Shown: one piece after another, positions 23,427-34,667 of the stretch
Numbering within the stretch: the stretch's first letter is position 1
Layout of the letters: every line of letters begins with the position of its first letter
Translations under genes and position numbers: made by a program
NCBI GenBank assembly: GCA_027257055.1
Contig: JAPVLO010000044.1
Location: 1,612,001-1,676,000, forward strand
DNA length: 64,000 bases
Origin: Cephalopachus bancanus
Lineage: Eukaryota > Chordata > Mammalia > Primates > Tarsiidae
Reading direction: 5' to 3'
The notes under the pieces: generated by a model
The model's input: only the letters and a program-made list of their open reading frames with translations
Databases searched by the model: none
Told to the model about the DNA's origin: nothing

Positions 23427-25014
23427 TGACCTCCACCCCATCCATACCAACAAAGGCCAAGTGGAGAGCCAAGATGGCTGAGATGAGGAACCCCAGTACT
23501 TTCTCAGGGCTGGTATCAGAGGATACTAAGTAGAGATCTAAGGCTTCCCTCCTCGCTAGGAGGTAATGAACACACATTTCCTCACCCCATCACAATGTCA
23601 GTGGAGACCATATAGAGAGACTGGACTTGTATACCTACCCAGCAGCAATAAGGTACCTTTCCCATTCCCCTCTGTTGTGGTGTCAGAAGAATCCTAGTAG
23701 AGAATTAGGGCTTTCACCATTGTATATCAGTAACAAGGCCAATCTGCTCTGCTGTGATGTCAGTGGAGACCATGTGGGAAAGAGTAATGAGGCACCCCTA
23801 CATTTGCAACCATAGAAGTATCAGTGAATTGGGAAGCTGGAATTCCCACTCCCACCCAGCAGTAATGAGGAGTCCATTCCACACACTCAGAGGTCAGTGG
23901 AGGCTGGGGGGAACCTAGACTTCTACTTCCCTTGGTAAAAACAAGGTGGCTTCCTCCATTCTCCTCCAGAGCAGTATCAGACGAAATTTGTTAGAACAGA
24001 AAGTTTCAATAAGACTCAGGGTCTTATAAACATAATACTCAAAATGCCTGGGTTTTAATTTAAAAAATCATTCATATCAAAGAGCAGAAGAATCACAAAC
24101 TGAATGAAAAAAGGCAATCAATAGATGCCAATACCAAGATTACAAAAAATTATCTGACAAATATTTTAGAGCAGATATAATAAAAATGCTATAACCATCA
24201 TGAACATGCTTTAAACAAATAAAATGGGAACTATAAAGAAACAAGTAGAAAGTCTCAGTAAAGAAGCAGAAGATATAGAGAAGAATCAAATGGAAAATTT
24301 TAGAATTGAAAAAATAGCCAAAACAATAAATTTAATAGATGAATGGGATTAGCAGGAGTATGGAGGAAACAGAAGAAAGAATCAGTGAACTTAAAAATAA
24401 AACAATAGAAATTGCCCAATGTGAAGAGAAAGAAAGTAGACTTAAAAATAAAATGAACAGAGGCTCAGGAGGCATTAGGACTACAACAAAATATCTAACA
24501 TTATTGTCACATAAGTTCTGGAAAAAAAGAAGAAAGAGAGCAGTGTTGGAAAAGTATTCAAGGTAATAGCTGACATTTTCCCAAATTGGGCACAAGACAC
24601 AAACTACAATTTAGGTCAAACCCAAAGAAATCCACACCAAAACACATCATAATCAAACTTCTGAAAACTAAATCCAGATACAAAAAGATTGAAAGTAGTG
24701 AGAGAAATAAAATCTTACCTACAGAGGAAAAACAATTTGAGGACAACCATATCTCTCATCAGAAACCATAAAGGAAGTGATAAATTTTTCAACAGCTGAA
24801 GAAAAAGACTCAGTGTCCCAGGATTCTATATACAATGAACATATTCTTCAAAAATGAAAAGGAAATCAAGACATTCTCAGACAAAGAAAAACTAAGAGAC
24901 TTTGTTGCCTGATGACCTCCCCTAAAAGAATGACTTAAGTTCTCCAAACAGAAAAGAAATGACAAAATAAGGAATGTTGGGAAGGAAGAAAACACACATT
25001 AAAAAAATTTTGAT

Positions 25015-25141
25015 TGGAAGACGGAGGCAGAAGGATCGCCAGAGCCCAGCAGGTCGAGGCTGCGGTGGCCGGGAGCAGCCACTGCACTCCAGTCTGGGTG
25101 ACAGAGTGAGATTCCAACTCAAAAAAAAAAAAAAAAAAAAA
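25015..25141 (+). mobile_element. 5'-truncated young Alu (right arm only)
   Basis: It starts inside the right arm at 'ttggaagacggaggcag' and runs to a long A tail. It carries the right-arm hairpin GTGGCC-GGGAGC-AGCCAC (25065-25082). The flanking duplication is 'aaaattttga', just before 25015 and after the tail at about 25139-25148. 5' truncation is common for L1 but less so for Alu. Confidence 0.9.
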
Positions 25142-26904
25142 ATTTTGAGTAAATACAATAGATGTTTTTCTTCTCTCAAGTTATCTATATTGTTTGATAA
25201 GTATACATTATAGCACTGCCTGATATTATACTATTAATAGGGATAGTAAAGATTTTGCACTTTTATGCTTCACTCAAACAGATAAAATGACAACACTAGT
25301 AGATTATAAGTATGCATACATGATGTAACATTTAAAGCAACTACTAAAATGCTATAAAAAGATAAACTCAAATATGTTATAGATAAAATGGAACTTTAAA
25401 AGAGACATACAAGTAGCCCATATGAAGGCAGGAAAAGTAAAACAGAATAAAAACATAGAAAATAGATAAAAGGCAAAATATGAAAGAGAAGACCTTTTAT
25501 TTTAAATGGCCCTAATATATCAATAATTACACTAACTGTAAATGGTCTAGACACAAATTAAAAGATAGAAACTGGCAGAGTGAATTACAAAGCATGACTA
25601 GTAACTCACTTCATTTAGAATGATATTAGCACATTGAAGGTAAAGTAATGGAAAAATACATTATGTAAACATTAAAACAAAAGGGATCAGGAGTAGCTAT
25701 ATTAATATGATAAAAACTAGACCTCTGAGCAAAAAAAAAAATTATCAGAGGACAGAGGAGTGCACTATATAATGATAAAACACTCTATTCACCAAAAAGA
25801 CATACAATGTGTCACCAAACAACAGAACTACAAAATATGGAAAACACATTTTATAGAACTAAAAAGAGAAATAGACATAGAAATGGAAATAGTTGGAGAC
25901 TTCAGCAACAGTCTTTCAAAATCTGATAGGTAAATAGACAAAGAGTAAGCAAAGATAGAAGGATGTAACAACACTATCAATATGCATTTATAGAATGCTC
26001 CACCCAACAACAGCAGAATATACATTATTTTCAAGTATCTACAAAACATGTGCCAATATGTATCATCTCCTAGACCATAAAAATAGCTCAACAAATTTTT
26101 AAAAATGGAAATCATACAAAGCATGTTTTCAAGTCGCAATAGAATCAAACTGGAAATCAAAAACAAGAAGATATAATAAAAATCCTTAAACATTTGGAGA
26201 CTAGAAGACATGCTTTTCTTTTAAATAGCCTATGAATCAAAGAGGAAGTCTTGTGGAAAATCAGAAAATACATTGAATGAGAATAAAATATAATGTATCA
26301 TAATTTGTGGGAAACAGTTAAAGCTGTAATGAGAGGGAAATTTACACCACAAATTGTGTATATTAGAAAAAAGAGAAATTATCAAATAAATAACCTAAGT
26401 TCCCATCCTCAAGAGCCTAAAAAAGAAGAGGAAAATATACCCAAAACAACATGATAAAAGAAATAATAAAGATAACAAAAATCAATGAAATTAGAAACAG
26501 AAAAGCAATATTGGAAACCATTACAACTAATAGATGGTCTTTTGAAAAGATCAATAAAATTGACAAACCTCTGGCAAGACCAACACAAATTACAAATGCT
26601 AGAAATGAAACAGAGGATATTATGTAAAATCTGCAGACTTCAAGAGATTAATACAGAAACACTACAAGCATCTCCAGCCACATAAATTTGACAACTGTGA
26701 AAAAATGGAGCAATTCCACAAAATTATATCAATTATTATGTCATCTAATATAAAATAGGTCATTTGAATAGAACTATAGCTATGAGGAAATTGAACTGAT
26801 AATTTTAAATCTTCTGCCCCCCAAAGTTTCAGTCCCAGATGGTTACATTGAAATATTCTAGCAAACATATAAGGGAGAATTAACACCAGTTCTACCCAAT
26901 TGAA

Positions 26905-26985
26905 GAAGAAGCAGGAGGAGGAAGAGGAGGAGGAGACAATGACAGTTGAGGCAAATAAGGAAGAGGATGAGGAGGAGAGGAAATA
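26905..26985. repeat. GGA-rich polypurine tract
   Basis: 'aagaagaagcaggaggagg', 'aagaggaggaggag' and 'gaagaggatgaggaggagagg' form an imperfect GGA/GAA tract inside the L1 body. The canonical element has no such tract here, so it expanded after insertion. Confidence 0.8.
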
Positions 26986-28883
26986 CTGCCCAATTCATTT
27001 TATGAAGCTAGTATTACCCTAATATCCAAACTAGACAAAGACACTGCAAAAAAAGAAAACTACAGATTAATATTGCTTATGAATATAGATGTAAAAATTC
27101 TTAAGAGAATATTAGAAAAATAGAATATAGCAATATATAAAAATAATTATACACCATGACCACTGGGAATTAGTCCAGGGAAGCAAGGCTGGCTCAATTT
27201 TGAAAATCAATCAATGTAATCTACCACATTAGCAGGCTAAAGAAGAAAGTTTATATGTTTAAAGCACTCAATATGGAAAACATATTTGACTCAATTAAAC
27301 ACTCATTTCTGACAAACATCTCTTATAAAACTGGAAACAGAGTGAATTTCCTCAACTTACAAAGAACATGTGCAAAAAAAATTACATCTAACACCATATT
27401 TAACTGTGAATGACTAAATGCTTTCCATTTTTATTGGAAACAAGTCTAAGATGTTCACTCTCCCAACTCTTATTCTACATAGTGCTGGTAGTTCTAACCA
27501 ATGCAATAAAGCAGAAAAAGAAATATTAAGGAAATTCAGCAAGGTTGTAGAATACAAGATAAGTTTTTTAAAAAATCAATTATATTTCTATATACTAATA
27601 GCAGATAAAAACCAAAATTTAAAAACACAATACCATTTACAATTGCTTGGAAATAAATTAAATGCTTAATTGTAAATCTAATAAAATATGTATAGAATTT
27701 GAATGCTGAAAACTATAAAACACTATACAAAAATCAAAGAAGATCTAAATAAATGGTGAAACATATTGAAAGACTCAACATAATAAATGTATGAATACTC
27801 CCCAAACAGATATGCAGGTTTAACTTAATTTCTATCAAACTGCCAATAATATTTTGTGTATATATGTACCAGAGTATTCTAAAATTTATATGGAAATATA
27901 AAGAAACTAAAATAGCTAAAGTAATTTTGGAAAGAAGAATAAAATGGGAGAAATCAATCTATTCAATGTGTGTCCTATACCTGCAGTAATTAAAACACTA
28001 TAGTATTAACAGAAGGATAAATACTATAGCCTAGAGAACCCATAAATGGATCTACACAAATACGTCCAACAGATTTTTACAAAGGTGCAAAATCAGTTCA
28101 CTGGATCCACTGGATTAAAAGACAGTCTTTTCAATAATGGTGCTAGACAAGTGTACATCCATAAGCAAAAAAATAAAAATAAGAATCTTGATCTCAGTCC
28201 CATACTTTATACAAAAAGGAACTCTAATAACATGGAGAATTATGTCATCAAAAACTATGGTATAAGAACCAGTAAGTTTGTCCCTTTATAAAAGCAGTGA
28301 AAAAACTGTAAGAAGAAAAAGTTCAGAATAAACTTTTTTAGAACCCTGGAAATTAACCAAAGGCTTACAGCAACCCAGGGGATGCTTAGGCAAGAAAAAT
28401 GTCTGAATCTTGGTAAGAACCATAAGCTTTGTGGCATTTTAACTTATACTAGTCTTATCAAACACTCTTCAGCTTTGTGTCAGCCTAGAAAAACAACAAC
28501 ATGCAAGTACTAGAAGAAATAAAATACAATATTCCTTCAAAATGCATTGTATGATCTGTTTGGAGGTTTCCTGTAAGACCCAATTGGAAAGGTTTGTCTT
28601 TATTCGACCTTACTCAGATTTAAACACCTCTTCCTGGGGGCATTTTCAAATGTCTTAACATCATAGTTTCTTGAGGTGATGGATAACATTTGAGACAACA
28701 ATAAACTGACACACACACACAAAAAAACTTGATAAGAAAATCTGAGAAAATGAGATACTTATAGGGTCTTTGAAATGATCCAACATATTTCTGAGAAACT
28801 AGAAGTCTTCACACATTCCTAAGGCTGTGCACAGATGTTCACCTGCTTAGAGAAGACTTGAGAAGGTCCTAATCTCTGGCTTT

Positions 28884-28986
28884 TATTTTTTAATCTTTTA
28901 TTTTAAAGATGTGGGGTACAATTCAGGATTAGGCATACAAATGTTCATCATGCAGTTACCCTTATTGTTGAGGTGTGCCCCCTCCC
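28884..28986 (-). mobile_element. Short L1 3'-end insertion, antisense
   Basis: It starts with a T-rich block (antisense A tail), then 'aaagatgtggggtacaattc' and 'aggattaggcatacaaatg'. The same 3' end occurs in sense orientation at 29810-29850 ('cctaatcctgaattgtaccc'). It seems to be a heavily 5'-truncated L1. A short 'ctggctt' duplication may flank it (28876-28882, 28987-28993). Confidence 0.5.
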
Positions 28987-29343
28987 CTGGCTTAATCTCT
29001 TATCTCTGCCTGACTTCAAATTTCTCCTCAAGCAGGAAGTGAAGGTTAAGATAGAGTTCTATAAGACCTGGCTGAGTGTTAAAGATATTCCCCAACATCT
29101 ACACAGAGCTGCTTAGCAAAGACTGGGAGACCTATTAGCTCCGGGCCTTTAAGAAAATTTATGTCCAGTCATTAGCTAATTGAGTAGAAGCTAACTGAGT
29201 AGAAACCTCAGTGACCACAGTTCAGAAAAGTCTAAACAAACAAATAGTAACAATTACAACAAGAAGCAACAAAAATTTGGGGAAAGAGAAGGAATTTGAT
29301 TTCCAGAGTTACACATTACATTTATTAGAAATGTATTATTTTC

Positions 29344-29654
29344 TTTTTTCTTTTTTCCTTCTTTTTTGTTTTTTTTGAGTTGGAATCTCACTCTGTCACC
29401 CAGACTAGAGTACAGTGGCTGCTCCCGGCCACTGCAGCCTTGACCTGCTGGGCTCCGGCGATCCTTCCACCTCAGCCTTCCAAGTGGCTGGAACTACGGG
29501 CGTGCGCTACCACGCCTGGCTAATTTTTTGATTTATTGTAGAGATGAGGTCTCGCCAAGTTGCCCAGGTGGGTCTCAAACCCGCAGGCTCAGGCAATCCA
29601 CTCACCTCAGCCTCCCAAAGCACAGGATTATAGGTTGAGCCACCGAGCCCGGCT
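29344..29654 (-). mobile_element. Young Alu with 17-bp target duplication
   Basis: Antisense, full length, bounded by a perfect duplication 'agaaatgtattattttc' at 29327-29343 and 29655-29671. T-arm-like hairpin (29578-29594) and right-arm hairpin (29415-29432) are each one C-to-T or G-to-A step from perfect. Confidence 0.96.
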
Positions 29655-29809
29655 AGAAATGTATTATTTTCAACAAAAAATTATAAGACCTGCAAAGAAA
29701 CAAAAAATTATTACTCATATACAGAAAAAAAAATTCACTCTATAGAAACTATTCCTGAGAAAGTTCAGAAATGAATTTATGAGACAAAGACTTTAAATCA
29801 GATATTTTA

Positions 29810-29855
29810 CCTAATCCTGAATTGTACCCCCACATCTTTAAAATAAAATACAATT
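29810..29855 (+). mobile_element. Tiny L1 3' end in front of an Alu, compound insertion
   Basis: These bases are the sense version of the L1 3' end seen antisense at 28895-28932. With the following Alu they lie between two perfect 15-bp copies of 'aaatcagatatttta' (29795-29809 and 30163-30177). In the host L1 those bases occur once, so L1 tail and Alu together interrupt it. An inner duplication 'aaaataaaata' (29840-29850, 30147-30157) suggests that the Alu later entered the L1 tail. Confidence 0.6.
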
Positions 29856-30146
29856 GACCGGGCACGGTGGCTCATCTTGTAATTCCAGCACTTCGGGAGG
29901 CCAAGGTAAGAGGATTACCTGAGCCCGGGAGTTTGAGACCAGCCTGGGCAACTTGGTGATACTTTGTCTCTACAATAAATCACAAAAACTAGCCGGGCTT
30001 AGTGGTGTATGTCTGTAGTTCCAGCTACTTGGAAGACTGAGGCAGAAGGATTGCCTAAGCCCAGCAGGTCGAGGTTGCAGTGGCTATGAGCGTGCTGCTG
30101 CACTCCAGCCTGGGCGACAAGAGTGAGACTCCAACGCAAAAATAAT
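29856..30146 (+). mobile_element. Alu SINE, older type, in the tail of a short L1
   Basis: Begins 'accgggcacggtggctcat' and ends in an A/T-rich tail. The left arm reads 'gggagtttgagaccagcc' and the right arm 'gtggctatgagcgtgctgc', so it lacks both young hairpins. It lies head to head with the antisense Alu at 29344-29654, about 200 bases away. Confidence 0.92.
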
Positions 30147-31527
30147 AAAATAAAATATTAAAAAATCAGATATTTTAAACATGTTCAAAGAGCTAAAGAA
30201 AGTCATATCTAAAAAACTAAGATGTATGTGAATGTCTCACCAAATAGAGACATCAGTAAAGAAATAGGTATTATAATAAGAAATCAAATAGAAGTTTTGA
30301 AAATGAAAATTTTTAAAGTTGAAATGACAAATTTATTGGGAGGGTTCAATAGCAGATTTCTGTAAGCAAATGAAAGAATCCGTAAATTGAAATAGATCAA
30401 TTGAGATTAATCAGTATGAACAACAGAAAGAAGAATGAAGAAAAACAGAGCATCAGAGAATTGTGGGACACCCTTAAATGTACAGACATATGCATAATGG
30501 GAGGTTCCCAATAGGAGAAGTAAGAGTGAATGAGGTAAAAAAGAATATTTGAAGAAATAATGTGGCTAAAACCTTACCAAATTTGATGGAAAACATTGAC
30601 ACATTGAAAAAGCTCAGTAAGCTCCAAATAGCATACAGAGACTTACGTACCTAGACACGTCATAATCAAACTCCCAAACTCCAAAGACAAAATGAGAATC
30701 TTGAAAGCAGGCAAGAAGCAATTTATTATGTACAAAAGATCCTCAATAATATTAACAGTTTGTTTTTTACCAGGAACCATGGAAAACATTGGGATAACAT
30801 ATTTGAAAGAAAAAACCGTCAACCATTATTCTATATCTGGCCAGACTATTCTTCATAGAGGAAGGAGGAATTAAGGACATTCAAAAATGAACAGAATTTG
30901 CCATTAGCAGACCTGCCTTATTAGAGATACAAAGGGCAGTTATTCAGGCTGAAATGAAAAGACACCAGACCATAATTCAAATTCATAGTAAGCAGAATAT
31001 TAGGAAAGTGACTACACAGATAAATATAAGTGACATAATAAATGCATTTTTTTATTTATAACTCTGGTTTCCCAATCTGATTCAAAAGACAACTTTATAA
31101 TGCAATAATTATAAATCTAAGGATGGGCACACTATATGTAAAGATATAAATTACAAAAAATAACAGAATAAAGGCGGATTGGAATGGAGTCATATAGGAG
31201 TAAAGTTTTATTTACTATTTAAGTTGGTGTTAAAAACAAATCAGATTTTTATAAATTGAGATATTAACAGTAATCCTCTAGGAAATCACTAAGAAAATCA
31301 CTAAAAAAAAGTAAAAACAATAACAACAGCAACAAGAGACTGAATGGTACACTAGAAAATATTTAACACAAAAGGAGGCAGCACTGGAGGAATTTATGAA
31401 CATCTACATAGAGTCATATATAGAAAAGACATAATAGAAAACAAACTACAAAAAGGCACCTGAAAATCCTTTTATCAGTAATTCAATTGAATTTTAATGG
31501 ATTAAGCTCTCTAATTAAAAAGCAGAA

Positions 31528-33183
31528 AATAAATGGCACTAAGAAAATTAGATATCCACATACAGAAAAGTAAAGCTGGAACCCTATCTCTTAACGAGGG
31601 GTCCCTGACCCCTGGGCCATGGACAGGTGCTAGGAACCGAGAGATACCGCAGGAGGTGAGGGGTAGACGAGCTGAGCTCTGTATTCTGCCAGAACAGCAG
31701 AGGCATTAGATTCTCATAGGAGTGTGACCCCTATTGTGAACTGCACATGCAAAGGTTATGGCTCCTTATGACAATCTAATGTTTGATGATCCTCACCCTC
31801 CAGCCCCCTGTCTGTGGAAAAATCATCTTCCACAAAACCAGTCCCTGAGGTCAAAAAGGTTGGAACTACTGTCTTAACATATATAAAAATCAACTAAAAA
31901 TGGGTTAAAGTCTTAAATGTAATACCCCAAACAGTAAAACTACTGGAAGAAAACATTGAAAAAATGCTTCATGACATTGATCTTGGCAAAGATTTTTTGG
32001 ATACAACCTCAAAAGCACAGATAATAAAAACAGAAATAGACAGATGGGATGACATCAGACTAAAAATCTACACAGCAAAGGAAACAAGAATGAAGAGACA
32101 ACATACAGAATGAGAGAAAATATTTGCAAACTATACATCTGATATTTATTCTGATAATGCCAGAATACATAAGGAGCTCAAACAACTCAGTAGCAAAAAA
32201 ATCAAATAATTTGATTTTAAAACGGTCGAAAAACCTGAATATATATTTCTCAAAAGAAGATATACAAGTGGCCAACAGGTACATGAAAAAAATGCCCAAC
32301 AACATTAATCTCAAGGAAATGAAAATCCAAACTACAATGAGATATTACCTCACCCCAATTAGAATGACTATTATAAAAAAAGACAAAAAAATGCAAATGC
32401 CAGTGTGACATGGAGAAAGGGAGAACACTTAGACACTGTTGGTGGGAATGTAGACTAATACAGTCATTGTAGAAAATGGTGTGGAGCTTCCGCAAAAAAT
32501 TAAAAATAGAAATGCCATATGATCCAGCAATCTGTCTACTAGGTGTTTATCTAAGGTAAATGAAATTAGTATGTTGGAGAGATATCTGCATTTCCATGTT
32601 TATTGCAACATTATTCACAACAGCCAAGAGAATGGTATCAGTTTAAGTGTCCATCAGGATAAATAGATTTTTTAAATGTGATATATGTACACAATGAAAT
32701 ATTATTCATCCCTAAAAAAAGAGAATAAAACCCTGTCATTTGTGGAGATATGGATGAATCTGAAGGACATTATATTAAGTGAAATAAACCAGGCACAGAA
32801 ATACATGCTCCTACTCCTGTGTGAAGTCTAAAGAAGATGATCTTACAGAAGTAGAGTTGAATAGTGGTTGTTAAATGCTGGGGAGGGCAGTAAGGAGCGG
32901 GAATATGGAGAGACTATTCAGCAAGTACAAAGTTACAGTTGGATAGAAGGAATAAGTTCTGGTGTTGTATTGCACAGTAGAGTGACTATGATTGGCAATA
33001 TTGTATTGCACAATTAGAAAAGAGGATTCTTAATGTTTTCACCACAAATAAATGATACATGTATGAGGTGATAGATATGCTAAATGCCCTGATTTAATTA
33101 TTATACAATGTACACATGTATCAAAACATCACATTGTACCTCATAAACACAATTACTATGTAGCAAAAAAAAAATTTTTTTTT
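31528..33183 (+). mobile_element. Nested 5'-truncated L1 inserted in an older L1
   Basis: It starts abruptly in the ORF2 3' region ('aaattagatatccacatacag') and runs through the usual ORF2 end ('caactacaatgagatattacc', 'tgatccagcaatctg') to a 3' UTR ('gtacctcataaacacaatta') and an A10 tail at 33165-33174. A 9-bp duplication 'aaagcagaa' flanks it (31519-31527, 33184-33192). The outer L1 resumes in phase right after it. An open stretch at 32124-32408 belongs to its ORF2. Confidence 0.8.
31596..31871. mobile_element. MER1-like hAT-Charlie element inside the nested L1
   Basis: Starts 'gaggggtccctgacccctgg' and ends 'gtcaaaaaggttggaactactg'-like, with 'gcattagattctcatagg' and its partner 'atgacaatctaatg' inside, all typical of the MER1 group. 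The target duplication 'tcttaac' is at 31589-31595 and 31872-31878, and joining the flanks restores L1 ORF2 sequence. It has no transposase gene. Confidence 0.8.
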
Positions 33184-33322
33184 AAAGCAGAAGTGATAGA
33201 GTAGATTTTTGTAAATTCAGTGCCTATATGTTGCATGCAGGAGAGACATTTTATCAAAGACACAAATAGGTTAAAAGTAAAAGCGAGCTAAAATATAACA
33301 TGGTAACCAAAAGAGAGATGAA

Positions 33323-33640
33323 ATGACTACATTACTATCGGATACAATAGATATTAAGATTAAAACTGTTACTAGAAACAAAGTAAGACATCTTGTAATG
33401 ATAAAAGGGCCAATCAACCAAGAATACATGACAATTTTTAAGTATATATGCAACAGAGCCTCAGAATACATGAAGCAAATTCTATCAGGTTTGAAGGGAA
33501 ACATAGAGAATTTAACTGTAACAGTTGGAGATTTCAGTGCCCCACTTTCAATAGTGAACAGAACAACTAGAAAGAAGATAGGCAAGGAAATAAAAAAATT
33601 AAACAACACCATTAGCCAACTAGAACTAACAGACATCTAA
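33323..33640 (+). pseudogene. L1 ORF2 endonuclease-domain remnant
   Basis: A 105-codon open stretch whose 'VGDFSAPLS' (about residues 67-75) matches the GDFN-type motif of the L1 apurinic-type endonuclease, with N changed to S. The following 'RTTRKKIGKEIKKLNNTI' fits the same region. It is part of the outer old L1 and is closed by stops on both sides. Confidence 0.75.
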
Positions 33641-34144
33641 AGAAAACTACAGCCAACAACAATAAAATATTCATTCTTCTCAAATGCACATGAAATGGTT
33701 TCCAGGGTAGACCATACATTAGGATGGCCATAAAACAAGTCTCAGTACATTTTTAAAAATTGAAATCAAAGTGTGTTACAAACGAATGCAACGAAATTAG
33801 AAATGAATAACAGAAGGAAATTTGAGAAATTAAACAGCACATTTCTAAATAGCAAATAGGTTAAAGAAATCACAGCATAAACTTGAAAATAATTTCAAAT
33901 GAACAAAATGAAAGTATAACTTATAAATGTATAGAATGTAGTGAAAATAGTTCTTAGCAGAAAGCTTACAACTGTAAATACCTATGTTATCTCAAATCAA
34001 CAACCTAAGCTTCTACCTTAAGAAACTAAGAAAAGAAAAATAAACTAAACCTAAAACCAACACGAGAAATTAGTAAATATTAGAGTAAAAATAAATAAAA
34101 TAGAAGAAAAGCAAGTTGGTTGCCTCAAAAGATCAACAAAATTT

Positions 34145-34435
34145 TTTTTTTTTTTTGAGTTGGAGTCTCACTCTGTCACCCAGACTGGAGTGCAGTGGCC
34201 ACTCCCGGCCACTGCAGCCTCGACCTTCTGGGCTCCAGCGATCCTTCCACCTCAGCCTTCCAAGTAGCTGGAACTACAGGCGCGCGCTACCACACCCGGC
34301 TAATTTTTTTGATTTATTGTAGAGATGAGGTCTCGCCAAGCTGCCCAGGCGGGTCTCGAACCCGCGGGCTCAGGCAATCCACTCGCCTCAGCCTCCCAAA
34401 GCGCGGGATTACAGGCTGAGCCACCAAGCCCAGCT
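34145..34435 (-). mobile_element. Young Alu, the best-preserved copy
   Basis: Antisense full-length Alu with target duplication 'aagatcaacaaaattt' (34129-34144) and 'aagatctacaaaattt' (34436-34451). CpGs are nearly all intact. It has the deleted A box, the perfect T-arm-like hairpin (antisense at 34349-34365) and the perfect right-arm hairpin (34195-34212). ORFs of 66-74 codons across it are artefacts. Confidence 0.97.
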
Positions 34436-34667
34436 AAGATCTACAAAATTTATAAGCTGGCAACTAGAGTGACCAATTTTTGTAAAGCCCCACACAAGCT
34501 AGTAAAAGCAGGAATAAATGAATGAATCTTACAAATGACTGTACATAAATAAAAAGGAATATAAGGGAATACTGTGAACAATTATGTGTCAACAAATTAG
34601 AGACTATTGATAAAATGAACATATTCTTAGAAAGACACAAAATTGACTCAAGAAAATTTTTAAAAAA

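Larger units (their letters stand above)
23425..28290 (+). mobile_element. Degenerate sense-strand L1 (L1M-type), with 5' UTR, ORF1 and ORF2 remains
   Basis: The 5' region (about 23450-24000) begins with 'gccaagatggctgagatgagg' type sequence and contains a degenerate internal repeat based on 'tgtcagtggagaccat'. About 24050-25000 matches L1 ORF1-type sequence ('accaaaacacatcataatcaa', 'acattctcagacaaagaaaa'). ORF2 begins near 25520 ('actaactgtaaatggtctag') and can be followed to about 28265 ('cagtcttttcaataatgg'). All frames are broken. Near 27520-27535 the sequence jumps from the region before the reverse-transcriptase catalytic motif to the region after it. The left boundary could be as early as 23150. 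An Alu piece is inserted at 25015. Confidence 0.8.

Noticed and set aside
31596..31871. CpG-island promoter
   Set aside because: The locally higher G+C comes from a MER1-like hAT transposon.
32060..32495. Minus-strand ORFs with membrane-like composition
   Set aside because: They are the antisense of L1 ORF2; A-rich sense sequence gives Phe/Leu-rich antisense translations. The same holds for 25828-26211 and 33271-33636.
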